A stretch of DNA of 64,000 bases, from positions 186,001 to 250,000 of the forward strand of contig JAWPHD010001228.1 of NCBI GenBank assembly GCA_037043455.1, written 5' to 3'. The stretch is from Cyrtodaria siliqua (taxonomy: Eukaryota; Mollusca; Bivalvia; Adapedonta; Hiatellidae). The translations under genes were made by a program, and so were the position numbers. The notes under the pieces were generated by a model. That model had not been told where the DNA came from and ran no database searches. It worked only from the letters and a program-made list of their open reading frames with translations. Positions 35,513-46,382 of the stretch are shown here, piece by piece (position 1 is the stretch's first letter; each line of letters starts with the position of its first letter).

Positions 35513-36440
35513 TGTATCTTTGTCATTCAATCATTACACTGTTGTTTCGTTTGGCGTTTACATGTGTATTTATAAAATGTTGTACCGAGCATGTAACTTT
35601 TCAGTCGTTAATATTTGCTTAAAAGTGTTACAAATATATGTCTTCGTTATCTATATGTTGACGTGATTTACAAACTTCGTAAGTTCCTTGGTCATGATTA
35701 CTTTCATACTATCTTTGTTAAACTTGTTAAAATGTTTATCAAAAGAGGTTATGACCCCATCATTTTGCAACGCACTGCATGCTTGGTAGTGGACCCATTT
35801 GCAGTTCGCCACTATGCTTTCCTCTTTAATTGTGCGATGACCGGACAGGCCGTGGACCCTATGATGACGTCTAACTAAAGCCCAAAAGGACGGTGACGTT
35901 TGATGTTTGTCTGCAGTCTTGTCTTGTTGTGAACTGAATTGTTTATTCTCTTGTTGCTCTGGCTTCTGCTAATTCTTTGTGGCTTTCTAGGCTATTTTTT
36001 TTTGTATTTTTATATACACGAGCATCTTTGTGTTTTACTTATATTGCCTATTAATGCTGCCTTGTTGTCTAGAGAATAGTTCATGGCGGTGATTTCTTTA
36101 TTTACAATGTCCCGTTTTATTGTGTTGACAGTAGGATAAGTGTGAGGTTTGGTGCACCCAAGAACCTGGTTTAAACCACCAGCGGCCTGTTTTGCCACTG
36201 ACCGTTCCAATGCGGTAGCCCTATTGTCAACCCTTTTGTGTTTGTGATGTCTTATTTCTCCTTTTATTCATCTTTATATGTTTTCTTTTTTTTCTATGTG
36301 TGTTTGTGGTTCACTGTCGTCCTTGAATGCTAATTTTCCTGTTCGATTTTTATATCTATATTTACAACGGGCTTTACTAAGATGTCGTTGCGTTTGGTGT
36401 TGTGGTTTCTATGTTTTCCTCATGTTTATGTTTTTTTGTG
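35513..36440 (+). mobile_element. Penelope-like copy: tail end, C-terminal ORF and tail
   Basis: 35513-35560 continues the tail interrupted by the 8 kb element. 35660-35878 encodes the RT C-terminus ('VIYKLRKFLGHDYFHTIF' to '...GQAVDPMMTSN', stop 35876-35878), and 35879-36440 is a full tail. Tail, then ORF, then tail suggests two tandem insertions, as expected of Penelope-like elements. From 36073 on it is shared with the tandem units. Confidence 0.8.
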
Positions 36441-37495
36441 TAATTTGGGAATACAGTACATAGCTGGAAGGTTTCTATCACAGCATTGAAAAAGCAGTGC
36501 ACTGAATTAGACTGAACTGGAGTATAGGAATTAGTGTTCCCGAATTCCATAACTAAAATATTGGCGCAATGAACACGTCAATGGTAACATGATTAGCTGC
36601 TTTATCAGCAGGAACTAATACAATTTGTTTATGAAATTGGTGAATTCCCGCCTTGACTTGACCAAGTAATCCACATGGCTAAGTAATGGTTTTACCAAGC
36701 GAGTGATTAATACAAGTTGCAAGAACTTGTTTTTTATCGATGTAAAATAAATATGTTTAAACTAGTCGCTGTCCAAATATAACCTAATACGATGGGACGT
36801 AAAACACCATTTCATTTCATTTCCACGAGCTCGATCACACCCATGTTGTAAAATATACAGCCTGAAGCGTATTTGCCTCTTTGAGAACACCCTCTGGCAT
36901 ATGGACGTGAAAAGGTATGCAGTGTTAGCTAACATTACCACAGTTAGCATACTCGGCTACAACGCGACTAATGACGATATCAGGTGATGCCAGAGAAGAG
37001 TTGAAGATAGTTTGCCAAATATAGAAAATTAAATAAATGCTTTTGAAATTATTTTGAAGGAAGAAAAATTAGAATGGCGTGCTGGAAACTATTTGTCTGA
37101 CTTTATTAGTGAAATATGAGACATTACTATAGCGAACAGGATCTCTGCAAAAAAAAATGCAAGTTACGGACTTTTAATTGCATGATACGGACATTTGACC
37201 CAATATAATTGTCATATGAGGAGAAGTTCACGATAATTATCAATGAAACCATCATTTTCGAAAATGTATCGGTGATAGACTACGATGATTAGAACAAAAA
37301 TTCATTAAGTACAGATATGGGTGTAGATTGTAATAACAAGTATGTTCCCATGAGTACACCCAGAACAAACCTGCAAAACAACGGTTACGTGCAGTGAAGA
37401 ACAATCTGAAGGTCAGTGTGCATCTGTTTATGGCAGACGAAAACGAAATGCCACATATGCGGAAAATCCTATTCATCCAGTTACTAAATGACCTA
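36441..37495. other. Unit-A left part, no gene
   Basis: Shared with 48711-49480 and with unit C. It has the phrase 'gatgggacgtaaaacacc' followed by 'atttcatttcatttcc' near 36790, resembling a SINE 3' end, but no A/B box. The ORFs here (36762-36950 and 37252-37527, both minus) are not conserved in frame between units. Confidence 0.5.
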
Positions 37496-37739
37496 CACTT
37501 CTCAAAACTGCTAACTACACCGCTCACGTTTTATAAACTTTTCAAAACAGCCAACTACACCGATTTAAAATATGAATAATTTTGTTAATATCATTATTTC
37601 ATAGTTGTTTGTAATTAAATAAACAAATAACACAAATCTGCACTATATGAGACAAATTTTTATTTTATTGAAAAACATTCAACCCATCGATATATATAAC
37701 CCAAAACGTGAGCGGTGTAGTTAGCAGTTTTGAGAAGTG
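37496..37739. mobile_element. 244 bp MITE with TA target duplication (unit A only)
   Basis: TIRs 'cacttctcaaaactgctaac' and 'gttagcagttttgagaagtg' are perfect and extend ~38 bp, flanked by TA on both sides. That is the signature of Tc1/mariner-type insertions. A third, imperfect copy of the inner TIR lies at ~37535. Absent at the equivalent place in unit B. Confidence 0.9.
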
Positions 37740-37986
37740 TATATTGAACAACATATTCCGTCTAATACATATTTAGTTCTATTTTCGTCAAAATGAAGTT
37801 ATGCATAACAAAGACCTGTTTAAACCCATAGCTGAGGTTTTTGCTAATTACCTTTCCAACAAGACACCCTATCTCGCAGGCAGCATTATGATACGTCACC
37901 GAATTGACCTGCGTTCTAAAAATAGTAACATTCCCAGACTCCTTTGGAATTGCGGACAAGCAAAGCAGTGTTTACACGGTGTAACA

Positions 37987-38154
37987 ATGGCGCCAAGCAG
38001 CAATATCCCAACCGTTTTGCTCTTAGAAAACGATGCTCCTGGAGCAAAACTTGTATTACTTATTGAAAAGCACTCCAATGCCCAGCTTAAACGATGGCTA
38101 AAGTGTAGAGGTTTAAAATGCAGTGGGAATAAGGAAGAACTCGTTGAAAGGTAA
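37987..38154 (+). CDS. SAP-domain exon of a transposon-like or domesticated gene
   Basis: From ATG 37987 the frame reads 'MAPSSNIPTVLLLEND', then a SAP motif, 'LKRWLKCRGLKCSGNKEELV', ending at GAAAG before donor-like 'gtaaag' at 38151. The SAP helix-turn-helix binds DNA. First exons of this form (short acidic leader, SAP, then donor) head uncharacterised multi-copy invertebrate proteins, many transposon-linked; that comparison is from memory. The frame is open upstream to 37801, but that part is shared with unit B while the SAP part is not. No downstream exon was found, so the gene is at best a fragment. Confidence 0.55.
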   Translation: MAPSSNIPTVLLLENDAPGAKLVLLIEKHSNAQLKRWLKCRGLKCSGNKEELVER

Positions 38155-38348
38155 AGTGCCCGACATACACAAATATTTGATTTCGATCGGCGCATAGATA
38201 GATTTTCTTTTTGTGCGTTTCAAGTTCTAGAATACAAACTATTCTAAAATAATAAACATTTGCAACGAAATAAAAACAAAAAACGTACGGTATCCTTTGT
38301 TTATAGATGCTCGTCAAAAAATAAGACGGATCGTGTTTGTGGTGTCGC

Positions 38349-38450
38349 CAATCTCATTAAAATCAGATCCGAAATATTCGCTCCACCACTTTCCAGTTTA
38401 ATAGCGGAAAGTAGTGGAGGAATATTTTGGATCTGATTTTAATGAGATTG
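38349..38450. mobile_element. Palindromic element, unit A
   Basis: Arms 'caatctcattaaaatcagat' and its complement, continuing through 'ccgaaatattc' and 'ccaccactttcc'. Inner sequence 'aatagcggaaagtagtgga' occurs once. Unit B equivalent at 53495. Confidence 0.9.
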
Positions 38451-38570
38451 TGGTGTGGCATGCTTGCTGCTGTTTATCCTTATAAATGTGTTTATTTTGA
38501 TTGAGTTTATTTGATTATGAGAACATTCAGTCATTGGGTAAAGAATGTCGACCTAAACTATAACAAAATA

Positions 38571-38823
38571 AGTAATGTGCAGGCCCGTAGCTAAAATATA
38601 ACAAATGAAGTAATGTGCAGGCCCGAAGCTAAACTATAACAAAATAAGTAATGTGCAGGAACGTGGCTAAAATATAACAAAATAAGTAACGTGCAGGCCC
38701 GTAGCTAAAATATAACAAAATAAGTAATGTGCAGGCCCGTAGCTAAACTATAACAAAAGAAGTAATGTGCAGGCCCGTAGCTAAAATATAACAAAATAAG
38801 TAATGTGCAGGCCCGTAGCTACG
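38571..38823 (+). repeat. 38 bp minisatellite, unit A (~7 units)
   Basis: The unit is 'gtaatgtgcaggcccgtagc' followed by 'taaaatataacaaaataa'. Variants alternate 'aaaatata' and 'aactata'. Confidence 0.95.
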
Positions 38824-39404
38824 CTGAGGAACACCGAGGCAGTACATACTTTACATATATTTAACTTCAATATCGATAAATAATCAAATTGACAAACAAA
38901 CGTCTTGCTTTTTAAAACCGAAAATCAGCAACATGCACTAAAACTTAGGAATTCTCATGAAGAAATCTTACAAAAATCCGGAGTGTAGGTTGGGTGGGCA
39001 GATGCCACCATACCTCCATAGAAAGGGATTTGCCTCGGTTTAATTTCAGGGCTGGCTACGGACATGATGTGTATTAATGTGTTTACTACGTGTATTGCAC
39101 ATTCACTGTAAACACATATCACGATTATCGAACCTCGTAACTGTGTCTAAAAATAAACACAGCGATTATCGACCTTCGTAAAGGCTGTATTTAACGATTA
39201 GCTGCAAGGCTAATGTAGTAGCCATACTATTAAAATATGATGAATCTTTCTTGAAATAACGTTGATGAATACTCTGAAAAATAGTAAGATGTGTTTATGT
39301 ATTGCCTGATAGATTTATTGTGTATGATTAATGAATGGATTTAGTTAGTTAAAACTCATCTGCCATCGTTTTGTTATGCAGGGAGAGTAACAATACATAT
39401 ACTT
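38824..39404. other. Spacer before promoter-like block R1
   Basis: No gene seen. 39125-39404 is a diverged match to 43955-44184, showing that the direct repeat R1/R3 extends ~250 bp to the left at much lower identity than its core. Unit B equivalent: 54002-54555. Confidence 0.6.
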
Positions 39405-39725
39405 CCTCTCGGCGATATTTCTATCGGAGCGTGTGTCTCGGTTGACACATCTGAACATCGATCGCTGAAATTCGGCTGATCTGTCCAGTGGCTGTCCCAC
39501 TCTACACCTTCCATGTCGCGACGCTCTCGCTGCCTCGTCGCACGATCGAGCATCAGTCAAAATTGGCCCTCAGTTGCTCTCATTGGGCGTCTGTGTGTGC
39601 CGTGGTTTAATAGTTCTACCTTTCTTCTCGTAGTGTCTTGACTAAATTGGGAAGTTGGGGGTAACTCGAATACTGTTTATGACGCTCCCATACGGCACTG
39701 TACGTGAGCAGTCTGCCATCTTTTT
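39405..39725. promoter_or_regulatory. CpG-rich direct repeat R1 (unit A)
   Basis: Dense CpG ('gtcgcgacgctctcgctgcc' and neighbours) in otherwise CpG-poor DNA. Three 'attgg' (inverted CCAAT) motifs lie at about 39562, 39587 and 39646. Repeated at 44185-44512 with ~95% identity, although the sequence to the left is far more diverged. It reads like a promoter/5' UTR, followed by ATG 39679 near its right end. The minus ORF starting 'MTDARSCDEAARASRHG' (also at 44145 and 59303) is a shadow of it. Confidence 0.5.
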
Positions 39726-39939
39726 TAATTTTTATGATTCGTTTTATTTATTGTACAGACAGCCCATTGGACGCATGAGAATACCTACTGATTTTCTAAG
39801 CGTTTCTGTCTTTTCACTAAATATAGATGGACCCGGCCAAAACCCTTTCTATGAGCAAGAAATGAAAAGTCTCAAAAATCAAAACTTTCCAGATAATTTT
39901 TCCCGAATTGTTAATGAATTAATAAATGACATTTATTAA
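39679..39939 (+). CDS. Uncharacterised 86-aa ORF after R1 (unit A)
   Basis: ATG inside the R1 block; stop 39937-39939. A strong acceptor-like 'ttttatttattgtacag' ends at ~39757, so the real exon may be only the second half ('QPIGRMRIPTDFLS' onward, with 'NIDGPGQNPFYEQEM'). Unit B keeps it fully open with two differences over the ORF, both amino-acid changing. No family recognised. Could be a terminal exon of a small duplicated gene or chance. Confidence 0.3.
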   Translation: MTLPYGTVREQSAIFFNFYDSFYLLYRQPIGRMRIPTDFLSVSVFSLNIDGPGQNPFYEQEMKSLKNQNFPDNFSRIVNELINDIY

Positions 39940-41289
39940 AATGGGGTCATCGTTTTTTCTCAAACGTATTTCAAGTTCTTAAAATGTGAAATTAACCCCA
40001 ATTACAAAACATAACACATTAAAGGGGCACACGACAATCTTATATTTTATATATCTTACGCTCATGGCGTCTCGTTACTTGCATTTTGTTCAAGCATTAA
40101 TATTAATTATAATAACAGAATAAGCTTGTTTTGTATAGTTTTAACGGTTGATAATATTGCACTATATTAAAAAGAGTATATAAAAAGATAGTGACGTCTC
40201 GGTTTGATTGTGATATGAGAAACATACAAGTAATAAAACAATATTTAAAATTGTCAAGGCTTGTCTTGTCGTATTTACAATGCCATGTTGTTGTTGTTGT
40301 TGTTTTTGTTTTTTTGTGTTTTTTTATATTTTGTATCATAATCAGTTTAATAATAACATGATCTCAGACCATAACCCTATATTTTGTCTTTAACTGTTAA
40401 AAAGTGCGAAGATACGATTCAAATCAGCAATACATTTACCCGTACCGTACAACATAACATAGAAACTGTTTCCACGTCACACAGCAACCCCGATGGTGCA
40501 CCGCATTAGCGTCCTCCGTATTACCGCATGGCGACACTTCAATCGGATCGCGTGTTTGGTTGAAATATCTGAATGTCGATCACTGAAATTCGGTTGACCT
40601 GTCCCTGGCCGTCACATTCTACACCTTCTAATAAATTAACATCGGTCCAATATTTCTCTTTCACAAGAGCTCTTACTAAGTTCCTTCCCATCAGACCAAA
40701 GCAGAACTCATAACGATTTTAAGGGGTCCCTGACTTGTTACAGACACCTTGAATATATATATATTATATAAAATGTATATAATAAACCGTACAGATAGAG
40801 GCCACGACAAAACAAATGCATGTTTCCATTAACTCGCCTAACCCTAGTTTTTACGTCGATCCTACGCTTTTTATTAGAGAAAAAAAGGACAGCGGAATTG
40901 AACATGTTCAAGAATTTAGTTCAGTGATTTCTATACATTCAGGAGATAACTATTACTCGTGTTCCACTAAAATAAAAAATATGCATTTTTTTAAAACAGT
41001 TCGCATAAACAATTTATTTTGCTGTTGCCTTGGGTATAACTTTCGTATGAGGTTATTTTCCATGAATATCCTCGATTTCAGTTTACGAGGGCGTGACATC
41101 TGATTGACACCTACTCCTTAACCTCAGACACACCCTCTCACATCCCATTCCCTTCCCCACCACCACCCGATTTAATTTTAATTCCAACATTACATTTTGT
41201 GAATTCTGATGATATATCAGAGTTAAGTCTTAAAATGAACAACGGTATTGTTATACGCTTTATTTTACTACTATTATTTTTCTGTAGGA
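39940..41289. other. Spacer with R2 relative
   Basis: 40525-40612 is the diverged R2 block. The ORF 40816-41103 (plus) is open but ends differently in unit B because of a one-base indel, so it is unlikely to be coding. Pyrimidine-rich sequence and 'tttttctgtag' at 41277-41287 form an acceptor for the next feature. Confidence 0.5.
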
Positions 41290-41364
41290 ATGTCAATGTA
41301 CGAGAAAGTCGAAATTCTGCTGATATGTTTTATTTTAATATTTCCTATCACGTATTGTCAAACA
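41290..41364 (+). CDS. Candidate signal-peptide exon (unit A)
   Basis: 25 codons from ATG 41290 (a second ATG at 41296) encode a short charged n-region 'MSMYEKVE', hydrophobic core 'ILLICFILIFPI' and 'TYCQT', a textbook secretory signal. It is followed exactly by donor 'aca|gtaagt' (phase 0) and preceded by acceptor 'tttttctgtag'. A candidate next exon is at 41611. The protein's role is unknown. Confidence 0.45.
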
Positions 41365-41610
41365 GTAAGTTATGTATTGGAAAACCATAATAACACGTTA
41401 TCAATGTCTAAATGTTGGAATTACCAAACATTAATAATATAAGTCAATTTATAATATGAATTTTCAAATGGATAGTCCAATTTTCATTGACACACGGATA
41501 ACCGCTGTACTTCAAGTGCTCTCTCAATCATAACCTTCCAAGGTTTACTCGATTAATGTGTTCAGCTTACATGTATATAATAAAACAAATGCCATCTGTA
41601 ATTTTTTCAG

Positions 41611-41682
41611 TTGCTAGTTTATATACAGTCCCAGGGATTTTTGCCCGTGATGTTATTTTTAGATAAACAACAGCAACATTAA
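41611..41682 (+). CDS. Candidate second exon of the secreted-peptide gene (unit A)
   Basis: Preceded by acceptor 'gtaattttttcag'. Phase 0 from TTG gives 23 residues 'LLVYIQSQGFLPVM' ... 'DKQQQH' then TAA, which would complete a 48-aa precursor. Unit B (56756-56827) is also open, with four substitutions, all amino-acid changing. Joining is inference. Confidence 0.25.
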   Translation: MLVYIQSQGFLPVMLFLDKQQQH

Positions 41683-42424
41683 ATACAATTGTATTATAGC
41701 ACAAATCACAGGTTTTCATGTTAAATATTTTGTTCTTTTTGTTTTTAAACAATATGTGAACGTGTTGTAAGCTTCCCAAAATAACGCCACAAAACAACTA
41801 CAGTCATAAATTTGATGCAAAACTGATAAAAACTCTGAAGTCGTATTTGGTGTAACGAAATATGTCATTGATGTTACCCAATTTTCCAATAACACAAGCG
41901 AACGATTTGAAAATAGTAAATGGTTTCTTTTGTTTTAAAACAGATGTGCACTCGTATCTTGCATTACATGTTGCCATTAATCTATACAGTCATAACTGTG
42001 ATGCAAAACTGATAATAAGTCTGAAGTTGTCTTTGGTGTTACAATATGTGTTGTTGATGTTACCAGTTTTCACAACAACATGAGTTTTACGATTTTGGAA
42101 ATACCAAATGGTTTGCTGTTTGTATTAAAACAGATGAACGACGTGACAGGGTGACGGTACGACGTGACAGGGAGACGAATGCTTGAATGTAATAACACAT
42201 GGAACATCTGTGATATGAAAATGGATGAATATATTGTTATGCTATTGCTACCCAGGGGCGTAGTGTGGTATACTCTGGCATTTCCCCCGAATATGTTCAT
42301 TTAAATGGCAAATCTAATGATTCTTTCGATATAAACAATTATGACATGAACTATAATTTGCTTCATAAGTTTCCTGCATCCGTATTTCTGAAAAGGGTAT
42401 AGATTTGAAGCAAATATCGTTAAT
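41683..42424. other. Spacer with a ~190 bp local duplication
   Basis: 41795-41950 and 41985-42135 are diverged tandem copies ('gatgcaaaactgataa' ... 'ttttaaaacagatg'). A unit-B reading, 'MNYMLLLIVYSHNC', also looks signal-like, but a one-base indel separates it from unit A, so no gene is called. Unit B: 56828-57574. Confidence 0.5.
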
Positions 42425-43810
42425 TATAACAAGAGGTCAATGACCTTAAAGCTCTACTGATAGGTTCTGATAGCTAGATCGGCATTCCTGTGAAGCTTCA
42501 TGAAAATCAGTCAAGTAGTTTCAGAGGAGTAGCGGGCTACACATTTTTACTGTATAACTCTATGTAAACAAAGATGGCCGCTGGTGGCCATGTTTAATGC
42601 CGCATCAAAATAATTTTCAACAAGAACCAATATCATGTCATGCTGACCATTTTAGAAAAAGTCCCATATCACTTATACTTTTCAATAAGCTACAAACTTG
42701 TTTTTTTTTAAATCTATTTTTAACTGTCGTGGCCATCTTGAATTTCTGGCAGACCTGAACTTGTGCTAGTATCAACCAGATATCAAGAGCAACTTGACAT
42801 TCCTGTTAAGTTTCATGAAAATCTGTCAAAAAGTTTGAGAGGAGTTGTCGTTACAGATTTGTATAACTCTATGTAAACAAAGAGGGCCGCTGGCAGCCAT
42901 GTTTAATGAGGAATCAAAACGATTTTCGACAAAGACCAACATCATGTCATGCCATCTTGGATTTCAAATCTATGTCAATTTTTGCTAGGATCAGCTAGAC
43001 ATCATGGGCAACATTCCTGTAAAGTTTCATGAAAATCTATCCAGTAGTTTCAGAGTAGTAGTCGCTGCAAAAAATGTTCACGGACAGATGGACGACGGAC
43101 ACCACACCACGCAATAAGCTCTGCTATCTTTGATCGGTAGAGCTGAACACTCTATTTTTAGCCATGGCGGCCATCTTGAATTTCCGACCGACCTGTCAAC
43201 TAGACATCAAGATCAACATTCATGAAAATCCGTTAAGTAGTTTCAGAGGAGTAGTCATTACAAAGTTTTCCTATACAAACTCTATGTAAACAAAGATGGC
43301 CGCTGGCGCCCATGTTTACTGTTGAATCAAACTAGTTTTCGACAAGGATCAACGTCATGTCATGCAGATCATTTAAGAAAATGTCCCATATCAATATCAC
43401 TTATAGTTTTGAAGCAATCCGTTAATTAGTATTATAATAGTCGCTGCACGTTTTTACCATAATGTCGAATCAAAATAAATGTCGATAATTATCAACATCA
43501 TGTTAAGCTGATTATTTAAAAAAAATCCTATATCAATATTACTTATAGTTTTCAAAAAGTAGTCTCTACAAACTTGCTTTTTACAAATCTATTCTTAGCC
43601 GTGGCGGGCATCTTGAATTTTCGGCCGGCCTGAAATTTTGCTAGGATCAACTAGACATCAAGAACAACATTCCTTTAAAGTTTCGTGTACATCCGCCAAG
43701 TAGTTTCAGATGAGGAGTCGCTACAATAAAAAGGTTTACAGACGGACGGACGACAGACGCCGCACCAAGGCATAAGCTCTGCTGTTCTGTGATCAATAGA
43801 GCTAAAACGA
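42425..43810. repeat. Degenerate ~200-350 bp tandem repeat family (unit A)
   Basis: Recurring phrases 'ttcatgaaaatc', 'gtagtttcagaggagtag', 'aaacaaagatggccgctgg', 'ggccatcttgaatttc' and 'cggacgacagacgcc' appear four or five times. A dispersed repeat type, seen also at 33640. The ORFs within are not genes. Confidence 0.85.
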
Positions 43811-44184
43811 CTGCAGTATCAATAGTAGCAGCAAAAACGATGTGCGTTGAACTATACAAACAAATATTAATAATGAACTGCAAATATGCAGGTTACGTAG
43901 AAGCCACTGTTATTAAAGGAAAGTAAGATTGCCGCGTATCTCTTTAAATGCTCTTAGCCGATTATCGAACCTTATACAGTATGTATTTAACGATCATCTT
44001 CGATCCTAGTATCGTAGTCATAAAATCAATATATAACACAAGTTTCGTTCAATAACATCAACGAATAATCTAAAATATGTTAAAGTTTGTTTATTTATTA
44101 TCTGATAAATTTATTGTGTATGATATGATTATACTGTATTTTACTTATTTAAAAATTATGCGAGGAGAGAAACAATATATATAT

Positions 44185-44512
44185 TCCCTCTCGGCGATAT
44201 TTCTATCGGAGCGTGTGTCTCGGTTGACACGTCTGAACATCGATCGCTGAATTTCGGCCGATCTGTCCAGTGGCTGTCCCACTCTACACCTACCATGTCG
44301 CGACGCTCTCGCGGCCTCGTCGCACGATCGAGCATCAGTCAAAATTGGCCCTCAGGTTCTCGCATTGGGCGTCTGTGTGTGCCGTGGTTTAATAGTTCTA
44401 CCTTTCTTCTCGTAGTGGCTTGACTAAATTGGGAAGTTGGGGGTAACTCGAATACTGTTTATGACGCTCCCATACGGCACTGTACGTGAGCAGTCTGCCA
44501 TCTTTTTAAAGA
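44185..44512. promoter_or_regulatory. CpG-rich direct repeat R3 (unit A)
   Basis: Second near-identical copy of R1, 4.8 kb downstream in the same orientation. Similarity stops abruptly after 'gcagtctgccatctttttaa', so the ORF that continues from R1 is not continued here. Confidence 0.5.
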
Positions 44513-44569
44513 GTTATGTTTTACTTGAAAGTTGATCCATTTTAATTTGTTAACACAATCTGTTATAAT

Positions 44570-45180
44570 CAGACTCCCCCAAAACACATACTTCTCGTTC
44601 AAGCTTCTCGTTTGTCAGTTCGTCCGTACCAACGTGTCCGGTTATAACTGACATTCATGGACGGATATTCAAATAACTTTATACAAGTGTTCATCACAAC
44701 AAGACGACACAATTCAGATTAGTAGCTTCAATGTCAAGGTTAACCTTGGAGGTCAAAGGTCAAAAAGAAGTTTTGTCCAAAGTTCTTGTCCGGTAAATAA
44801 CTCGGCAGAAGAAGTGTACCACGAGCAAAATCCAGGTCAGTAGCTTCAAGGTCAAGGTCATACTTATAGTTCGGAAGATGTCATGTGTCCCTGTATTTGA
44901 CTGAAGACATGTAAGTCGTATCCCGTCTATAACTTTGTCATCTGTTGAAGGATTTTTTAAATAACCTGTCAGAAATGTTCACCAGAACAAGACGCCGTGT
45001 CGTGGGCTAAACGCAGGTCTTCAAGACAACGGTCACTCTTAGAGGTCAAAAGATGCTTTATGACCCTGTATTTAAATGAAGTCATATTAGATGTGTCCGG
45101 TGTATAACTTTGTCATCGGTAGAGGGATTTTCATATAACCTGGCAGTAATTTCCACCATAACATAACGTGTCGTTGAACT
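44570..45180. repeat. Degenerate repeat ('caaggtcaaggtca' family), unit A
   Basis: Three or four diverged units with 'tataactttgtcat', 'ggattttt.aaataac', 'ttcaccagaacaagacg' and 'aggtcaaag'. Unit B has the counterpart at about 59735-60365. Non-coding. Confidence 0.75.
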
Positions 45181-45330
45181 TTTACCTGATCTTACCATTA
45201 TCCCCATGAATATTTATAAACATAGTTCAAACTTATGATGTCACAGTTTTGAGCTGTGTACATAAACGTATCGTTCATATATTCACAAACCATTTCGGGG
45301 GGATTTGTCACTTACAGTGACATTTCTTGT

Positions 45331-46215
45331 GTGAATGATGTTTTCGTCATGTTAGGCCATATATGATGATCGATTTTTGTGGTAGAGGCAGATCACTCCA
45401 TTTGTCCTGGTTAGAACCAGTACTGTATACCTCACGCCATCCGTCTACACATTCTCACCTGACAAGTCGAGCTTCCAGCATGATTCGAACCCGCAGCGGT
45501 GAGAGGCGAGGATGTTTTAGACGCAGCGTTTTAACTACAAATTAATCTAAAGTTGATCCATTTTAATTTGTCTACACACTGTTATAATCAGACTCGGAGT
45601 ATCCGATTCATGGAGATCACTAGACCCACGCAAAACACATACATATGTTCAAAGCGTCTCGTTTGTTTTTTGAATGATGCTTTCGTCAGGTTACGCCATA
45701 GATGATGATCGATGTTTTGTGGTAGAGGCAGACCACTCCATTTGTCCTGGTTAGAACCAGTACTGTATACCTCACGCCATCCGTCTACACATTCTCACCT
45801 GACAAGTCGAGCTTCCAGTATGATTCGAACCCGCAGCGGTGAGAGGCGAGGATGTTTTAGACGCAGCGTTTTAACTACAAATTAATCTAAAGTTGATCCA
45901 TTTTAATTTGTCTACACACTGTTATAATCAGACTCGGATCATCCGATTCATGGAGATCACTAGACCCACGCAAAACACATACATATGTTCAAAGCGTCTC
46001 GTTTGTTTTTTGAATGATGCTTTCGTCAGGTTACGCCATAGATGATGATCGATGTTTTGTGGTAGAGGCAGACCATCCCAATGTTTTTGGTTAGAACCAG
46101 TACTGTATACCTCCCGCCATCCGTAATAATCTACACTTTCTCAACAGACAAGTCGAGCTCCCAGTGGGATTCGTACCCGCAGCGATGAGAGGCGAGGATG
46201 TTTTAGACGTCTTTA
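45331..46215 (-). mobile_element. SINE-containing 340 bp tandem repeat, three copies (unit A)
   Basis: On the minus strand each copy has 'gcgggttcgaatc' (B box), a central 'cagtactggttctaaccagg' and a tail 'atcgatcatcat'. The copy ending at 46215 keeps the full head 'cctccgtggccggg' with A box. Copies begin at 45331, 45671 and 46011. Copies 1 and 2 lack the A-box end and are joined by identical 130 bp linkers, so this is tandem duplication, not separate insertion. Confidence 0.85.
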
Positions 46216-46382
46216 CTATCCCGGCCACGGAGGCGTCGTTTAAAGCTGACATAGTCCTTTGTCATACTGCAAAGAAAATTCCCAGGATTTCATTGGGCAA
46301 TGCGCCGTAGACATGAGCCCTTGTCTACGTCTCGAGACGTGAACATAGGACGTACCCCATTACTCAAATACACAAAAACAAA

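Noticed and set aside
40816..41103. 95-aa ORF as a conserved gene in both units
   Set aside because: Unit B has a one-base indel that changes the C-terminus. Substitutions are not biased to synonymous sites, and neither splice structure nor family features were seen.
44145..44342. Minus-strand ORF 'MTDARSCDEAARASRHG' repeated three times as a conserved gene
   Set aside because: Its conservation is explained by the CpG-rich repeat it lies in. The C-terminus differs between copies and no domain is recognisable.
39405..44512. R1 and R3 as LTRs of a 5 kb retrotransposon
   Set aside because: No gag/pol reading frames between them, no TG...CA ends, primer-binding site or polypurine tract seen. 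Identity falls off gradually on the left. Kept as promoter-like direct repeats instead.
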